Positions 1 through 7,040 are shown, counted from the first letter of the stretch. The stretch: 12,408 nucleotides of DNA from JBEKYD01 sp049509915 (GCA_049509915.1 JBEKZL010000354.1:1-12408), one strand, 5' to 3'. Translations and numbers: made by a program. The notes: generated by a model from the sequence alone, not told the origin.

Positions 1-782
1 TCCAGGTCGCGCGTCTCGGTGGCCGAGGACCTGGTGCCCAGCGTCGCGGCCACCGTTTCCCGATCGATCACCCGCCGCCCGTTGGGCGCGAATAACTCCA
101 ATTCCACCGAGAACGACCGCGGTACCGCGTCCTGGTTGACCACGATGGTGCTGACGCGCACGGTCGCCGCCGCGGGGCCGATGCGCGGCGTGGTGACGAA
201 GGTGGACCAGCGCTGCAGGTGGAGGGGTTCGGCGACGACCAGCCGCACGTGCCGGTAGATGCCGGCTCCCTGGTACCAGCGGGAAGCCGGCTGGGCCTGG
301 TCGTCCACGCGCACAGCGAGCACGTTTTCACGGCCATCCAGCAGCACGTGGCCAGTCAGTTCATAGGCGAAGCTGACATATCCGTACGGCCGCTTGCCCA
401 GGTGAAAGCCGTTGATCCAGACTTCGCTATTGGCCATCACGCCGTCGAACTCCACGTACACCCGCCGGTTGGGCTCTTCGCGTAGAGTGAAATGCTTTCG
501 ATACCACCCCACCCCCGACGGCAGGAAGGCACCCGCGCCGCCGGCCGGGGCCTCGGGGTCGAACGGGCCATAGATGCTCCAGTCGTGGGGTGTATCGACG
601 CGTTCCCAGGAGGCATCGGCGAAGCCCGTGTCCGATGCGCCCTTCACGTCGCCCCTGGCGAAACGCCAGTTCAGGTCGAACGCAATGGTCTCGCGGGAGG
701 CTTGGGCCGGAGTGGCCGCCAGCCAGCACAACATGGGAAATACCAGTAAATGCCTCAAGGCTTTAGCCTGTGACCCAATCAC
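1..782 (-). CDS. Exported glycoside hydrolase family 2 protein (beta-galactosidase-like), N-terminal part, cut by the window edge
   Basis: Only about 260 N-terminal residues are visible. A signal peptide comes first (KALRHLLVFPMLCWLAATPAQA region), so the enzyme should leave the cytoplasm. The GH2 sugar-binding jelly-roll domain follows, with its typical phrases: FDLNWRFARGD, ADASWERVDTPHDWS, GVGWYRKHF, EFDGVMANSEVWINGF and RWYQGAGIYRHVRL. The start of the immunoglobulin-like domain follows (VSTIVVNQDAVPRSFSVELE). The catalytic TIM barrel lies outside the window, so substrate and activity cannot be read; GH2 enzymes release beta-linked galactose, glucuronate or mannose. The start is uncertain. 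GTG at 782 overlaps the TGA of a short upstream ORF (GTGA). TTG at 758 gives a textbook 20-residue signal peptide, while ATG at 734 would leave too short a leader. The nearby sugar isomerase and oxidoreductase genes fit a carbohydrate-degrading neighbourhood. Confidence 0.88.
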   Translation of the reverse strand, partial: MIGSQAKALRHLLVFPMLCWLAATPAQASRETIAFDLNWRFARGDVKGASDTGFADASWERVDTPHDWSIYGPFDPEAPAGGAGAFLPSGVGWYRKHFTLREEPNRRVYVEFDGVMANSEVWINGFHLGKRPYGYVSFAYELTGHVLLDGRENVLAVRVDDQAQPASRWYQGAGIYRHVRLVVAEPLHLQRWSTFVTTPRIGPAAATVRVSTIVVNQDAVPRSFSVELELFAPNGRRVIDRETVAATLGTRSSATETRDL

Positions 783-838
783 CTGCTCAGAGCTGGCAAT
801 GCCGCCGGCAGGACAGTCTTCTCCACCACCTTATCCAA
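779..838 (-). CDS. Possible 19-codon leader ORF coupled to the GH2 gene
   Basis: A TTG codon at 838 follows a full GGAGG (847-851 on the plus strand as CCTCC) at 8-nt spacing. It opens a 19-codon frame (LDKVVEKTVLPAALPALSR) that stops with a TGA at 779-781. This TGA overlaps the GTG at 782-780, one candidate start of the GH2 gene, in a GTGA stop-start overlap typical of translational coupling. The frame is open well upstream but has no earlier start codon. It may be a leader peptide, the tail of a decayed gene, or chance. I recognise no family. Confidence 0.3.
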   Translation of the reverse strand: MDKVVEKTVLPAALPALSR

Positions 839-1005
839 GCGTATATCCTCCAGGCCGCGCGAGGCGTGTCTCCACGCTGTTTCTATCGTAATGCAGGACG
901 GTTGGGCCGGTGTTCCCGGAACGGATTTCTCCCAGATCGGTCAACGGGCGGACTCTTCCCGTTGTGTGACAGGCGAATCGCGGCGGCTGGGATCGGACCG
1001 ATCGG

Positions 1006-1514
1006 TCAAGCAGCGGCCGGTGAGGGCTTTCCGAGACAGCAATGTTTGTGTTTTTTGCCGATGCCGCAGGGGCAAGGTTCATTGCGGCCGATTTTAGGCT
1101 CGGGGCCGGATTCCGCGTCGTTGGGCGCGGTTGTGCAGTTTTGTGCGTCGGCGGGCGGTTGAGCGAGATGGGTGGGGGTGGCTTCGTCCATGGAAGCGAA
1201 CAGGTCGGCCATGCCGGCGGGTTCCTCCTTTTCGAACTTGGGAGGGGTGGAGGCTTTGTCGATGATGAAAATGGCGGCGTGGAGGGTCTCAAAAGCGAGA
1301 TCAGCCAGATCAGTGGCGCGGTCGCGGCAGAAGACGGCGCGGTCGTGGCGGCGATGGCCAGGGCCTCGCGGAAATCGGGCGAGTTGAGGCGCCAGTTGGC
1401 GATGGTATTGCGATGGATGCCGGCTTGGGCCGCAGCGGCGGTGAGGGCGGCGCCATTGGACAGGGCGTCGACGACCTTGAACTGTTGGGGAGTCAGGAAA
1501 GGCATGGGGATCAC
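1006..1514 (-). pseudogene. HTH–SEC-C small protein gene, broken by one frameshift
   Basis: Two minus-strand frames together encode one recognisable protein of about 168 residues. The first frame, from ATG 1514 or ATG 1505, gives a helix-turn-helix segment: LTPQQFKVVDALSNGAAL, then AAAQAGIHRNTIANWRLNSP and FREALAIA. Near 1345-1357 the sense moves to the next frame: RHDRAVFCRDRATDLADLAF, TLHAAIFIIDKASTPPKFE, and finally GRNEPCPCGIGKKHKHCC, a SEC-C zinc-binding motif like the SecA C-terminus. The shift equals one missing base (or two extra). Without it the reading frame runs on into proline-rich nonsense to 831. The HTH suggests nucleic-acid binding and the SEC-C motif a zinc-stabilised contact surface, but the cellular role is unknown. 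A sequencing error would be an equally good explanation. Confidence 0.75.
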
Positions 1515-1769
1515 TTGCGGCTTTACGATAGCTGGCGAGCGGGAGAGAACTGGGGTTGGGGGAAGGCGGGGATTCGAGCTAAGGCGCTGAGGTGGAAGGG
1601 GTAGGAAATATTTTACGAATTTGTGATCCGTGTAATGCGGCTGTTGCGTGAAACCACAACACCGGCCGTAGTGGTGCCGGACCGTACAGGTCGGCGGTAA
1701 AGGTAGTCGAAAAAGTCGCGCGTGTCAAAAAATCCAGGCGCATACTAGGGGTCATCCTGGAGGGCTGGA

Positions 1770-2138
1770 TTGGCTTCGGCACGTGTGCTGGTGGTGGACG
1801 ATGAGAGTATCGTCTTGGGTCTGGTGTCGAATGCGCTGTCGCGACGGGGGTATCAAGTCCACGCCGCTTCCACTCCACAGGAAGCATTGGAGATGGTGAG
1901 GGACCTGCCGTGTTTCGATGTGATGGTGTCCGACGTCATCATGCCGGAGATGTGCGGGCCGGAGCTTGTCAGGAGAGTCATCCTGATATGCCCCAATGTT
2001 GCCATTGTGCTGATTTCGGGGTTCATTACCGCCGAGGCGCTTCCGGAGGGCGCCGCGTTCGTCTCGAAGCCGTTCGCGCTGACGGATTTGTATGAGGCCG
2101 TGGAGAAGGTGCTGGCTCTTTCAGGATTTCGAGCGTGA
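1770..2138 (+). CDS. Single-domain response regulator (CheY-like receiver)
   Basis: The 122-residue product is a receiver domain with no output domain. The key residues are present: the acidic pair D10-D11 in VLVVDDE, phosphoacceptor D55 in SDVIMPEM, S83 in the LISGF strand and K100 in SKPF. It should be phosphorylated by a histidine kinase and act through protein contact. No kinase gene is in the window, so the partner is unknown. The TTG start at 1770 is chosen because GGAGGG at 1759-1764 lies five bases upstream and the protein then begins directly at the first beta strand. It is convergent with the sugar-isomerase gene. The VSDVIMPEMCGPELVRR phrase resembles receivers of the hybrid-kinase/CheY group. 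Confidence 0.9.
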   Translation: MASARVLVVDDESIVLGLVSNALSRRGYQVHAASTPQEALEMVRDLPCFDVMVSDVIMPEMCGPELVRRVILICPNVAIVLISGFITAEALPEGAAFVSKPFALTDLYEAVEKVLALSGFRA

Positions 2139-2251
2139 GAGGCGAAGCCGAGGACGGACGGAACCGCTTTACGGGAGTGCCGGGGCAGACCACAAAATTA
2201 AGATAACGATGGTCCGCCCACGGCGTCTCTACGACTCTCGTCCCTCTGTGT

Positions 2252-3349
2252 TTAGAGAGGGAGATTCTGCCGCGCCCAGTCGATGCACTTGCGGTTGTTG
2301 TCGTCCTCGAACTTCACCTGGGCTTCCAGGGTCAAGCCATTGACATGGGGTACCGGAGATTTGGGCTTGTTCTTGTGAACGATTTCCAGAATATGAGCCA
2401 GATCCTTGCCCGGGATGTCGCCGAAGGTCACCCAGTACTTGTCGGTGAAGACCGGAACCTTCAAGGGCTCGCGCGTCATCATCTCCAGGTCGAAGGGCAT
2501 GGTGGGATCTTTCTTTTGCAGCGTCGAGACCATTTTCTCCAGCGGCAGGAATCCTTGTCCAAACGGGATTTCCGAGAGGGTGAACCCGTCCTGGTAAGGT
2601 TCCACGGCCTGGTCCTTGATGTGGGCGGAGATGATATAGGGCAGCAGAATGTTGAGCGTGTCCATGGGATCTTCGCAGAAGGAAATGTTGTTGCCGAAAT
2701 CGAGATGCACCTGCACCCACTCGCTGCTCACGCGCTTCATCCAAGCGGCTTGTTCGACGGCGCGCCAGCCCTTGTGATTTTCGATTCCCAGCCGGATTTT
2801 GTATTTGGCTAGCACGGGTTCGGCCAGTTCGATCTGCTTTTGGCAGCGTTCGAAGTTTGCCTTGTATTGCTCGTAGGTGTCGAAGTCCTCGTAGCGGCGT
2901 CCCGTCATGGCGGCGTGCAGGGCGAACGCACCGGCCTCTTTAGATGCCTTCACGGCGGCGTCGAACGCCTCGACGTCGGAGGCCTGGTTGGGAAGCCTGG
3001 GGCTGAGGATGACGCGGAGGTTGTAGGAGTCGAGCTTCTGGCGGAACTTGCGGACTACGTCCGGGGCGTAGGACGTCAGCATGGTCTCAACGCTGCCGAC
3101 CCCGACTTCATGGGCGTAATCCATGATGTCGAAGGGGGGCATAATGGGGGCTGGCGGAGGCGGGGCGGCGGCGCCTCCCCGGCCGGCGCGAGGTGGGCCG
3201 AAGCCGCCGCCGCCGGCCCGCATGCGCGCACCGAAAGATGTGCTGGCGACGCCCATGAGTTTCAGTACGCGCGGCTCCGCGGCCGCGCCTTTCAGAAAGA
3301 AAGCGGCCGTGGAACCGGCGGCCGCAAGCATGTCTCTTCTTGTCATCAT
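2252..3349 (-). CDS. Tat-exported sugar phosphate isomerase/epimerase-like protein (xylose isomerase-like TIM barrel)
   Basis: The 365-residue product starts with a twin-arginine leader (TRRDMLAAAG, then AAFFLKGAAA), so it is probably exported folded. Residues 73-365 form an AP-endonuclease-2/xylose-isomerase-like barrel. Likely metal ligands are E190 (LGIENHKGW), D217 (VHLDFGNN), H243 (SAHIKDQ) and E289 (FDLEMMTRE). Members interconvert ketoses or epimerise sugars and inositols; the substrate here is not readable. Residues 44-72 are a Gly/Pro/Ala-rich insert (GGGGFGPPRAGRGG, PPPPAP). ATG 3349 (or ATG 3346) follows AAGGAG at about 9 nt. The frame is open upstream to 3430, but that stretch overlaps the preceding gene and does not look like a leader. 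It begins 20 nt after the oxidoreductase stop, so the two genes form an operon. Confidence 0.88.
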   Translation of the reverse strand: MMTRRDMLAAAGSTAAFFLKGAAAEPRVLKLMGVASTSFGARMRAGGGGFGPPRAGRGGAAAPPPPAPIMPPFDIMDYAHEVGVGSVETMLTSYAPDVVRKFRQKLDSYNLRVILSPRLPNQASDVEAFDAAVKASKEAGAFALHAAMTGRRYEDFDTYEQYKANFERCQKQIELAEPVLAKYKIRLGIENHKGWRAVEQAAWMKRVSSEWVQVHLDFGNNISFCEDPMDTLNILLPYIISAHIKDQAVEPYQDGFTLSEIPFGQGFLPLEKMVSTLQKKDPTMPFDLEMMTREPLKVPVFTDKYWVTFGDIPGKDLAHILEIVHKNKPKSPVPHVNGLTLEAQVKFEDDNNRKCIDWARQNLPL

Positions 3350-3369
3350 CGTGCCTGTCTCCTTCGCGG

Positions 3370-4794
3370 CTATACCTTTATCAGGCTCTTGAGGACTCCG
3401 TCCCACGGAGCGCGGTAAGATTTGGTGCACATGGCGGCGGCTTCCTTATCGCCGACGACCACTTCTTTGTCCGGATCCCAGTGAATGGCGCGCCCACCCA
3501 GGCGCAACGACATGTTGCCGAGGTTGCAGATGATGGCGGTACGATGGCCCATATCGAGACCGCAGAACGGCTTATTGCGGGACTTGATGCACTCGATCCA
3601 GTCGCTTTTATTGGCGTTGAACATGCGCTCTTCCAGGGATTGGAAGTCGGCCATGTTGCCCGCGCCGCGGCCGCCGCCCCTGCCGCCCGTTCCGGGCTGA
3701 GCTTCGATCCACGGCTCCGGCTTGGTATCGTCAAACACGGCGCCACCCACGGGTTGTTGTCCCTGGAACCGGGGAATCAGGTTGGCCGGATTGTTTTTCA
3801 TTTCCGGGACCACCTGGTTGGAACCGATCATCAGATTTCCTTTGTCGCCCATGATGACGGCGCCCTGCGGGTCGCGCAAGCCATTGGCTTCGCGCAGGCC
3901 CATCGTCATCATGAACTCGGGAAACTGGTAGAGGCACTCCTGAACATCGGGGGTTTCGCCATCGTCTTCAAGGGTGAAGCGCCCGCCGAACGACACGACC
4001 TTCGTCGGTCCTTTCACGCCAGTCACCAATAGAAACGCGGACACGCTGTGGGCGCCGAGGTTGGTCAACTGGCCGCCGGAATAATCCCAGAACCAACGGA
4101 AATGATACAGCCCGCGGTGCTTCTGGTAGGGCCGCTTGGGCGCCGGCCCGAGCCACATATCGTAATCGAAATCGGCGGGCGGGTTTTCGATGGGAGTCTT
4201 GCCGAAACCCGGAAAGACGTTACGGCCTCCGGCACCGAGCTTGACCATCTGGATCTTGCCCAGCGTGCCGCTATCGAGAATTTTCTTGGCCACCTGGTGG
4301 CCCGGATTGTGGTTTCGCTGGGTGCCGACGACCACCACGCGCTTGTACTTGTTCATCGCCTGGATCATCCACTTGCCTTCGTCGATGAACACGGTGAGCG
4401 GCTTTTCCACATAGACATCCTTGCCGGCGGCGCAGGCCATGATGGTGAGCAGGGCATGCCAGTGGTCGGGAGTGGCCACGAGCACGCCATCGATGTCTTT
4501 GTTCTCGTACATTTTGCGAAAATCGCTGTAGCCCTTGGCATTGGGGCTTTCCATGTACGCGAGGCCCTCCTCGACGCGCGGTTTGAAGACATCGCAGAGC
4601 GCGACCCGGTCGACGTTGGGGAATGACTTCTTGAAGTTATAGATGTGCTGCTTGCCGATCAGTCCGAACCCGATGAAGCCAATACCGACGCGGTCATTGG
4701 CACCGAGAACCCGGTTGTATTGTGCAGCCGTCAAGGCGGCCGCGCCCAGGAACCCTCGTCGGGTGGTCTGGGCCGTTTCCAGTTTGTTTGGCAT
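3370..4794 (-). CDS. Tat-exported Gfo/Idh/MocA family NAD(P)-dependent oxidoreductase
   Basis: The 474-residue protein opens with a twin-arginine leader (TTRRGFLGAA at 10-19). The Rossmann fold follows with the GxGxxG-type phrase GFIGFGLIGKQH (39-50), ATPDHWHA (107-114) and the family signature EKPL with K131, a conserved catalytic lysine. The C-terminal alpha/beta domain carries WFWDYSGGQLTNLGAH (234-249), whose histidine is usual in the active site. A Gly/Arg-rich stretch lies at 368-379. The family oxidises or reduces sugar hydroxyl carbons, and Tat-exported members bring their tightly bound cofactor with them. The ATG at 4794 has a GGAAGGG ribosome-binding site upstream. It is the first gene of an operon with the downstream isomerase. 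Together they could carry out keto-sugar chemistry outside the cytoplasm on products of enzymes such as the nearby GH2; that is inference. Confidence 0.92.
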   Translation of the reverse strand: MPNKLETAQTTRRGFLGAAALTAAQYNRVLGANDRVGIGFIGFGLIGKQHIYNFKKSFPNVDRVALCDVFKPRVEEGLAYMESPNAKGYSDFRKMYENKDIDGVLVATPDHWHALLTIMACAAGKDVYVEKPLTVFIDEGKWMIQAMNKYKRVVVVGTQRNHNPGHQVAKKILDSGTLGKIQMVKLGAGGRNVFPGFGKTPIENPPADFDYDMWLGPAPKRPYQKHRGLYHFRWFWDYSGGQLTNLGAHSVSAFLLVTGVKGPTKVVSFGGRFTLEDDGETPDVQECLYQFPEFMMTMGLREANGLRDPQGAVIMGDKGNLMIGSNQVVPEMKNNPANLIPRFQGQQPVGGAVFDDTKPEPWIEAQPGTGGRGGGRGAGNMADFQSLEERMFNANKSDWIECIKSRNKPFCGLDMGHRTAIICNLGNMSLRLGGRAIHWDPDKEVVVGDKEAAAMCTKSYRAPWDGVLKSLIKV

Positions 4795-4833
4795 GGGTGC
4801 TTCCCTTCCTGAAGCCTACGTAGTCCGTAGATT

Positions 4834-4860
4834 GCGCGGGCTGTAGCGAACAGGCCGCGC
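4834..4860. repeat. 11-bp imperfect inverted repeat upstream of the oxidoreductase operon
   Basis: GCGCGGGCTGT (4834-4844) and ACAGGCCGCGC (4850-4860) are complementary at 10 of 11 positions around a 5-nt loop. It lies 40 bp upstream of the ATG at 4794, so it could be a leader hairpin or an operator for the operon. No promoter boxes can be placed with confidence. Confidence 0.4.
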
Positions 4861-4873
4861 CCACCCAATCATA

Positions 4874-4908
4874 CTCCCCGGCACGGCGGGGAGGAAGCCC
4901 TCCCGCCG
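4874..4908. repeat. Overlapping GC-rich palindromes abutting the left end of the insertion sequence
   Basis: CTCCCCG (4874-4880) pairs with CGGGGAG (4887-4893). An overlapping alternative stem pairs CGGCGGG (4884-4890) with CCCGCCG (4902-4908), and a third register pairs 4889-4894 with 4899-4904. The last arm ends at the first bases of the IS inverted repeat. This may be a remnant intergenic palindrome that served as insertion target, or a structure of the element itself. Confidence 0.4.
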
Positions 4909-4920
4909 GGTGCGCGACAT
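4907..4920. repeat. Left terminal inverted repeat of the ISKra4-type element
   Basis: CGGGTGCGCGACAT is the exact reverse complement of 6562-6575. It lies 71 bp outside the transposase ATG at 4992. Confidence 0.8.
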
Positions 4921-4960
4921 AGAAATGACGATTTGCGAGTTCTCTTTTTTTGTGGCCCTA

Positions 4961-4986
4961 AACCTAGCGTAGTAGTACGTTAGGTT
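4961..4986 (+). promoter_or_regulatory. Hairpin just before the transposase start
   Basis: AACCTAGCGTA (4961-4971) and TACGTTAGGTT (4976-4986) are complementary except for one G·T pair, around the 4-nt loop GTAG. The stem ends five bases before the ATG at 4992. In a transcript coming from outside it could hide the translation start, a known way insertion sequences limit transposase made from neighbouring promoters. No Shine-Dalgarno sequence is evident here. Confidence 0.5.
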
Positions 4987-4991
4987 CCTCT

Positions 4992-6550
4992 ATGTCCGTC
5001 TCTCTGGCTGAACTCGAAGGCCGTCGCGCCGCCATTCAGTCGCAATTGGCCTAGTTGGGCGATATGCGGTCCGGCTCTATCACGGGAACGGGCGGTCATT
5101 GCGGCAATCCGAACTGTCACTGCCATCTGCCCGATGATCCCGGCCACGGTCCGTACTGTCGGCTGACCCGCAAGGTGGACGGCAAGACGGTCACGGAGAC
5201 CTTGTCCTCTCCCGCCAGCCTGGCGAAAGCCGAGCGGGAAGTGGCCGAGTACCATCGTTTCCGGGAACTGGGCAGTCAACTGTTGGATGTGAACGAACAG
5301 ATCTGCGGGTTGCGGCCCGTGGCGGAAAGCCGCTTGTCCGCCCAGGAAAAAAAACGGCCGAAGCGATCCACCAGGAGGTCGCGCGCGAACTAGACCGTCT
5401 GCTGCGCGCCATCTTCCACGGCCGCCGCCAAACAGGCTACCCGGATTTGGAGGCCAGCGAGATGGTGGCGCGCACGGCCGGGCACCGAGTGGGCGCGGTG
5501 GTATTGACCGAACTGCTCCAATTCCCTATCCCGGCCGACGGCCAGCGCACCATTCCCTGCGCTTGCGGCCAACCGGCTCATTACCGGGAACTGCGCTCCA
5601 GGCCCGTTTTGACCGCGGTCGGCCCGGTGGAGGTTTTGCGTCCCTACTACCTATGCCCGCACTGGCACGCCGGTCAGTTCCCCGCCGACGTCGAACTGGA
5701 TATCGAAAACACGGAGCTCTCTCCTGGAGTGCGGCGCATGCAGGCGGTGGTGGGCCAGGAGATGCCCTTCGACCACGGACGCCAGCAGATGAAACTACTC
5801 GCGGATCTGGAGGTCACCACCAAGTCGGTGGAGCGCACCGCCGAAGCCATCGGAGAGAATATCGCCGCTCGCCAGCAGCAGGAGAGGATGCGTCTTCACC
5901 CGAACTACTTGGGACGAGGAGGGCTTCCCCATTCGCAATCCCGATTCCACCACCTACACCGGCGCCGTCGAGACCGCCGAACCGTTCGGCAAGCGAATCT
6001 ACCTGGAGGCCTGGAACCGCGGCTCCAGCCGCGCCGAAAAGCTGGTCGTCATGGGCGATGGGGCCGAATGGATCTGGAATCTAGCCGACCAGCATTTTCC
6101 CGGCGCGGTCGAGATTGTTCGACCTGTACCACGCCCGCCAACACCTTTGGGACCTGGCCCGCAGGCTGCATCCCAACGACGAGAACAAACAGAAGGCTTG
6201 GATGAAGATCTACCAGCGGCGCCTGTTGGACAAGGGCAAAATCGAAAAGCTGGTGGCGGCGCTTGGTTCCATCGTCTCCACCAATCCAGAGGTGACCGAT
6301 AGAATCCGCATCGAAGCCGATTACTTCGAGAGAAATGCCGAACGCATGCGCTATCCCAAGTTTCGCCGCCTGCAACCTGTTTGTCGGCTCGGGAGTCATC
6401 GAAGCCGGCTGCAAGACCGTCATCGGCTCTCGGCTCAAACAGTCGGGAATGTTCCGGACCGTTCCTGGAGCCAATGCCATCATCGCCCTGCGATGCTGCC
6501 ACCTTAACGGCCGGTTTGAGGACTACTGGGAGACCCGCCGGGCCGCTTGA
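4992..6550 (+). pseudogene. ISKra4-family transposase, multiply disrupted
   Basis: Joined across frames, the sequence reads as one ISKra4 transposase. The N-terminal Cys-rich part (GTGGHCGNPNCHCH, the DUF6788-like segment) begins MSVSLAELEGRR at ATG 4992. TAG at 5052 interrupts it where homologues usually have Gln. A -1 step on A8 at 5347-5354 leads into TAEAIHQEVARELDRLLRAI, then VELDIENTELSPGVRRMQ, EMPFDHGRQQMKLLADLEV and TTKSVERTAEAIGENIA. A deletion near 5880-5890 removes the segment holding the first catalytic Asp (normally in a QMDGTGVP phrase) and shifts frame to GCVFTRTTWDEEGFPIRN and VVMGDGAEWIWNLADQHFPG (second Asp). Extra bases near 6118 and 6370 shift again, to FDLYHARQHLWDLA and then LFVGSGVIEAGCKTVIGSRL (the Glu). 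It ends FEDYWETRRAA at 6550. It cannot encode an active enzyme. Family recognition is from memory of conserved phrases. Confidence 0.87.
5348..5354 (+). promoter_or_regulatory. A_AAA_AAA slippery heptamer, possible programmed -1 frameshift site
   Basis: In the upstream transposase frame the run reads gaA AAA AAA cgg, the canonical layout for -1 slippage. A -1 step here joins the Cys-rich segment (VNEQICGLRP ... SAQEKK) to the correct continuation TAEAIHQEVARELDRLL. Without slippage, the upstream frame ends at TAG 5391-5393. It may be ancestral programmed frameshifting or simply a homopolymer indel in a dead copy. Confidence 0.45.
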
Positions 6551-6561
6551 CCTCCACTTTC

Positions 6562-6575
6562 ATGTCGCGCACCCG
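6562..6575. repeat. Right terminal inverted repeat of the ISKra4-type element
   Basis: ATGTCGCGCACCCG is the exact reverse complement of 4907-4920. It begins 12 bp after the transposase stop at 6548-6550. Read on the minus strand, it supplies the last residues and the TGA (6560-6562) of the interrupted patatin-like frame. Confidence 0.8.
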
Positions 6576-6988
6576 CAGCCGCCCTGTTCGATCATCCGGG
6601 CAACGCCGTCCCGCGACCAGCGCACCGATTGTTCGTGCGAGCCGAGCGGGGTGGAAGGCTCCAGTTTCACCACGTCCAGCGCCGCGCCCGGAACGCGGAC
6701 CGGCAGCAACGCGTGGACCGGACGGAACGGCAGGGTGGCCAACACGTTTAAAGCGACCGCCCGGGTGGCTCCCTGCGCCTCGGCCGCCCACACCGGCAGC
6801 GCGCCCAGAAAACCGCCGTCCACATAGCTGCGGCCCTCGATTCGTACCGGGGGAAAAGCGCAGGGAACGCTGCACGACGCCGCCAGATGCTCCCAGCCAA
6901 CCTCCGCGCCGCGCACGATCCTGACGCGCAGGCGCGGCACTTCGACCATGGTCAGAGCGAAATCGAGGTGACCGCGATCCGGGGGATG
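6576..6988 (-). pseudogene. Patatin-like phospholipase, C-terminal fragment interrupted by the IS
   Basis: The minus-strand frame carries the second half of a patatin domain: ALTMVEVPRLRVRIVRG, GWEHLAASCSVPCAFPPV, then RIEGRSYVDGGFLGALPVW. The DGG triplet (Asp codon at 6818-6820) is the catalytic aspartate motif of patatins. The N-terminal half with the oxyanion-hole glycines and the GxSxG serine is absent. Upstream of about 6988 the frame runs into noncoding AT-rich sequence. At the 3' side the frame enters the IS inverted repeat at 6575 and stops at 6560. Patatin-like acyl hydrolases are normally about 280-330 residues, so roughly half is missing and the fragment cannot be catalytic. Confidence 0.72.
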
Positions 6989-7023
6989 TCGAGAATGCTT
7001 CAGCCAAGTTGGCGAGCCGGTGT

Positions 7024-7040
7024 CCCCCCCAACGGGGGGG
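7024..7040. repeat. C7–AAC–G7 hairpin
   Basis: Seven Cs (7024-7030) and seven Gs (7034-7040) flank AAC. It marks the border between the patatin remnant and the AT-rich leader of the cytochrome gene. It has no T-tract, and its role is unknown. Confidence 0.45.

Larger units (their letters stand above)
4907..6575 (+). mobile_element. Degenerate ISKra4-family insertion sequence
   Basis: The ends are defined by a 14-bp inverted repeat read directly from the sequence: CGGGTGCGCGACAT at 4907-4920 and its exact complement at 6562-6575. The matches weaken inward (GAAATG against GAAAGTG). Between them lies a single transposase gene of the ISKra4 type in five reading-frame pieces. No target duplication is obvious next to the repeats. 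The left end abuts a cluster of palindromes, and the right end lies in the 3' part of a patatin-like gene. The copy is about 1.67 kb and has lost part of the transposase, so it is immobile unless complemented in trans. Confidence 0.85.

Noticed and set aside
995..1006. 12-bp perfect palindrome GACCGATCGGTC next to the HTH–SEC-C stop
   Set aside because: Short GC-rich palindromes are expected by chance here, and no promoter or partner site supports it.
1515..1769. Promoter for the response regulator in the 255-bp gap
   Set aside because: The gap is locally AT-richer around 1600-1640, but no -10/-35 pair with acceptable spacing was found.
2241..2262. TCCCTCT/AGAGGGA hairpin between the response regulator and isomerase stops, as a bidirectional terminator
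   Set aside because: The 7-bp stem has no T-tract, and its loop overlaps the isomerase stop codon; this is too weak to call.
2840..3418. 192-codon plus-strand frame across the isomerase gene start
   Set aside because: It is antisense to the isomerase and driven by its GC-rich insert; it has no motif or good start.
4048..4626. 192-codon plus-strand frame inside the oxidoreductase gene
   Set aside because: It is antisense to a well-conserved Gfo/Idh/MocA protein, and the translation has no recognisable features.
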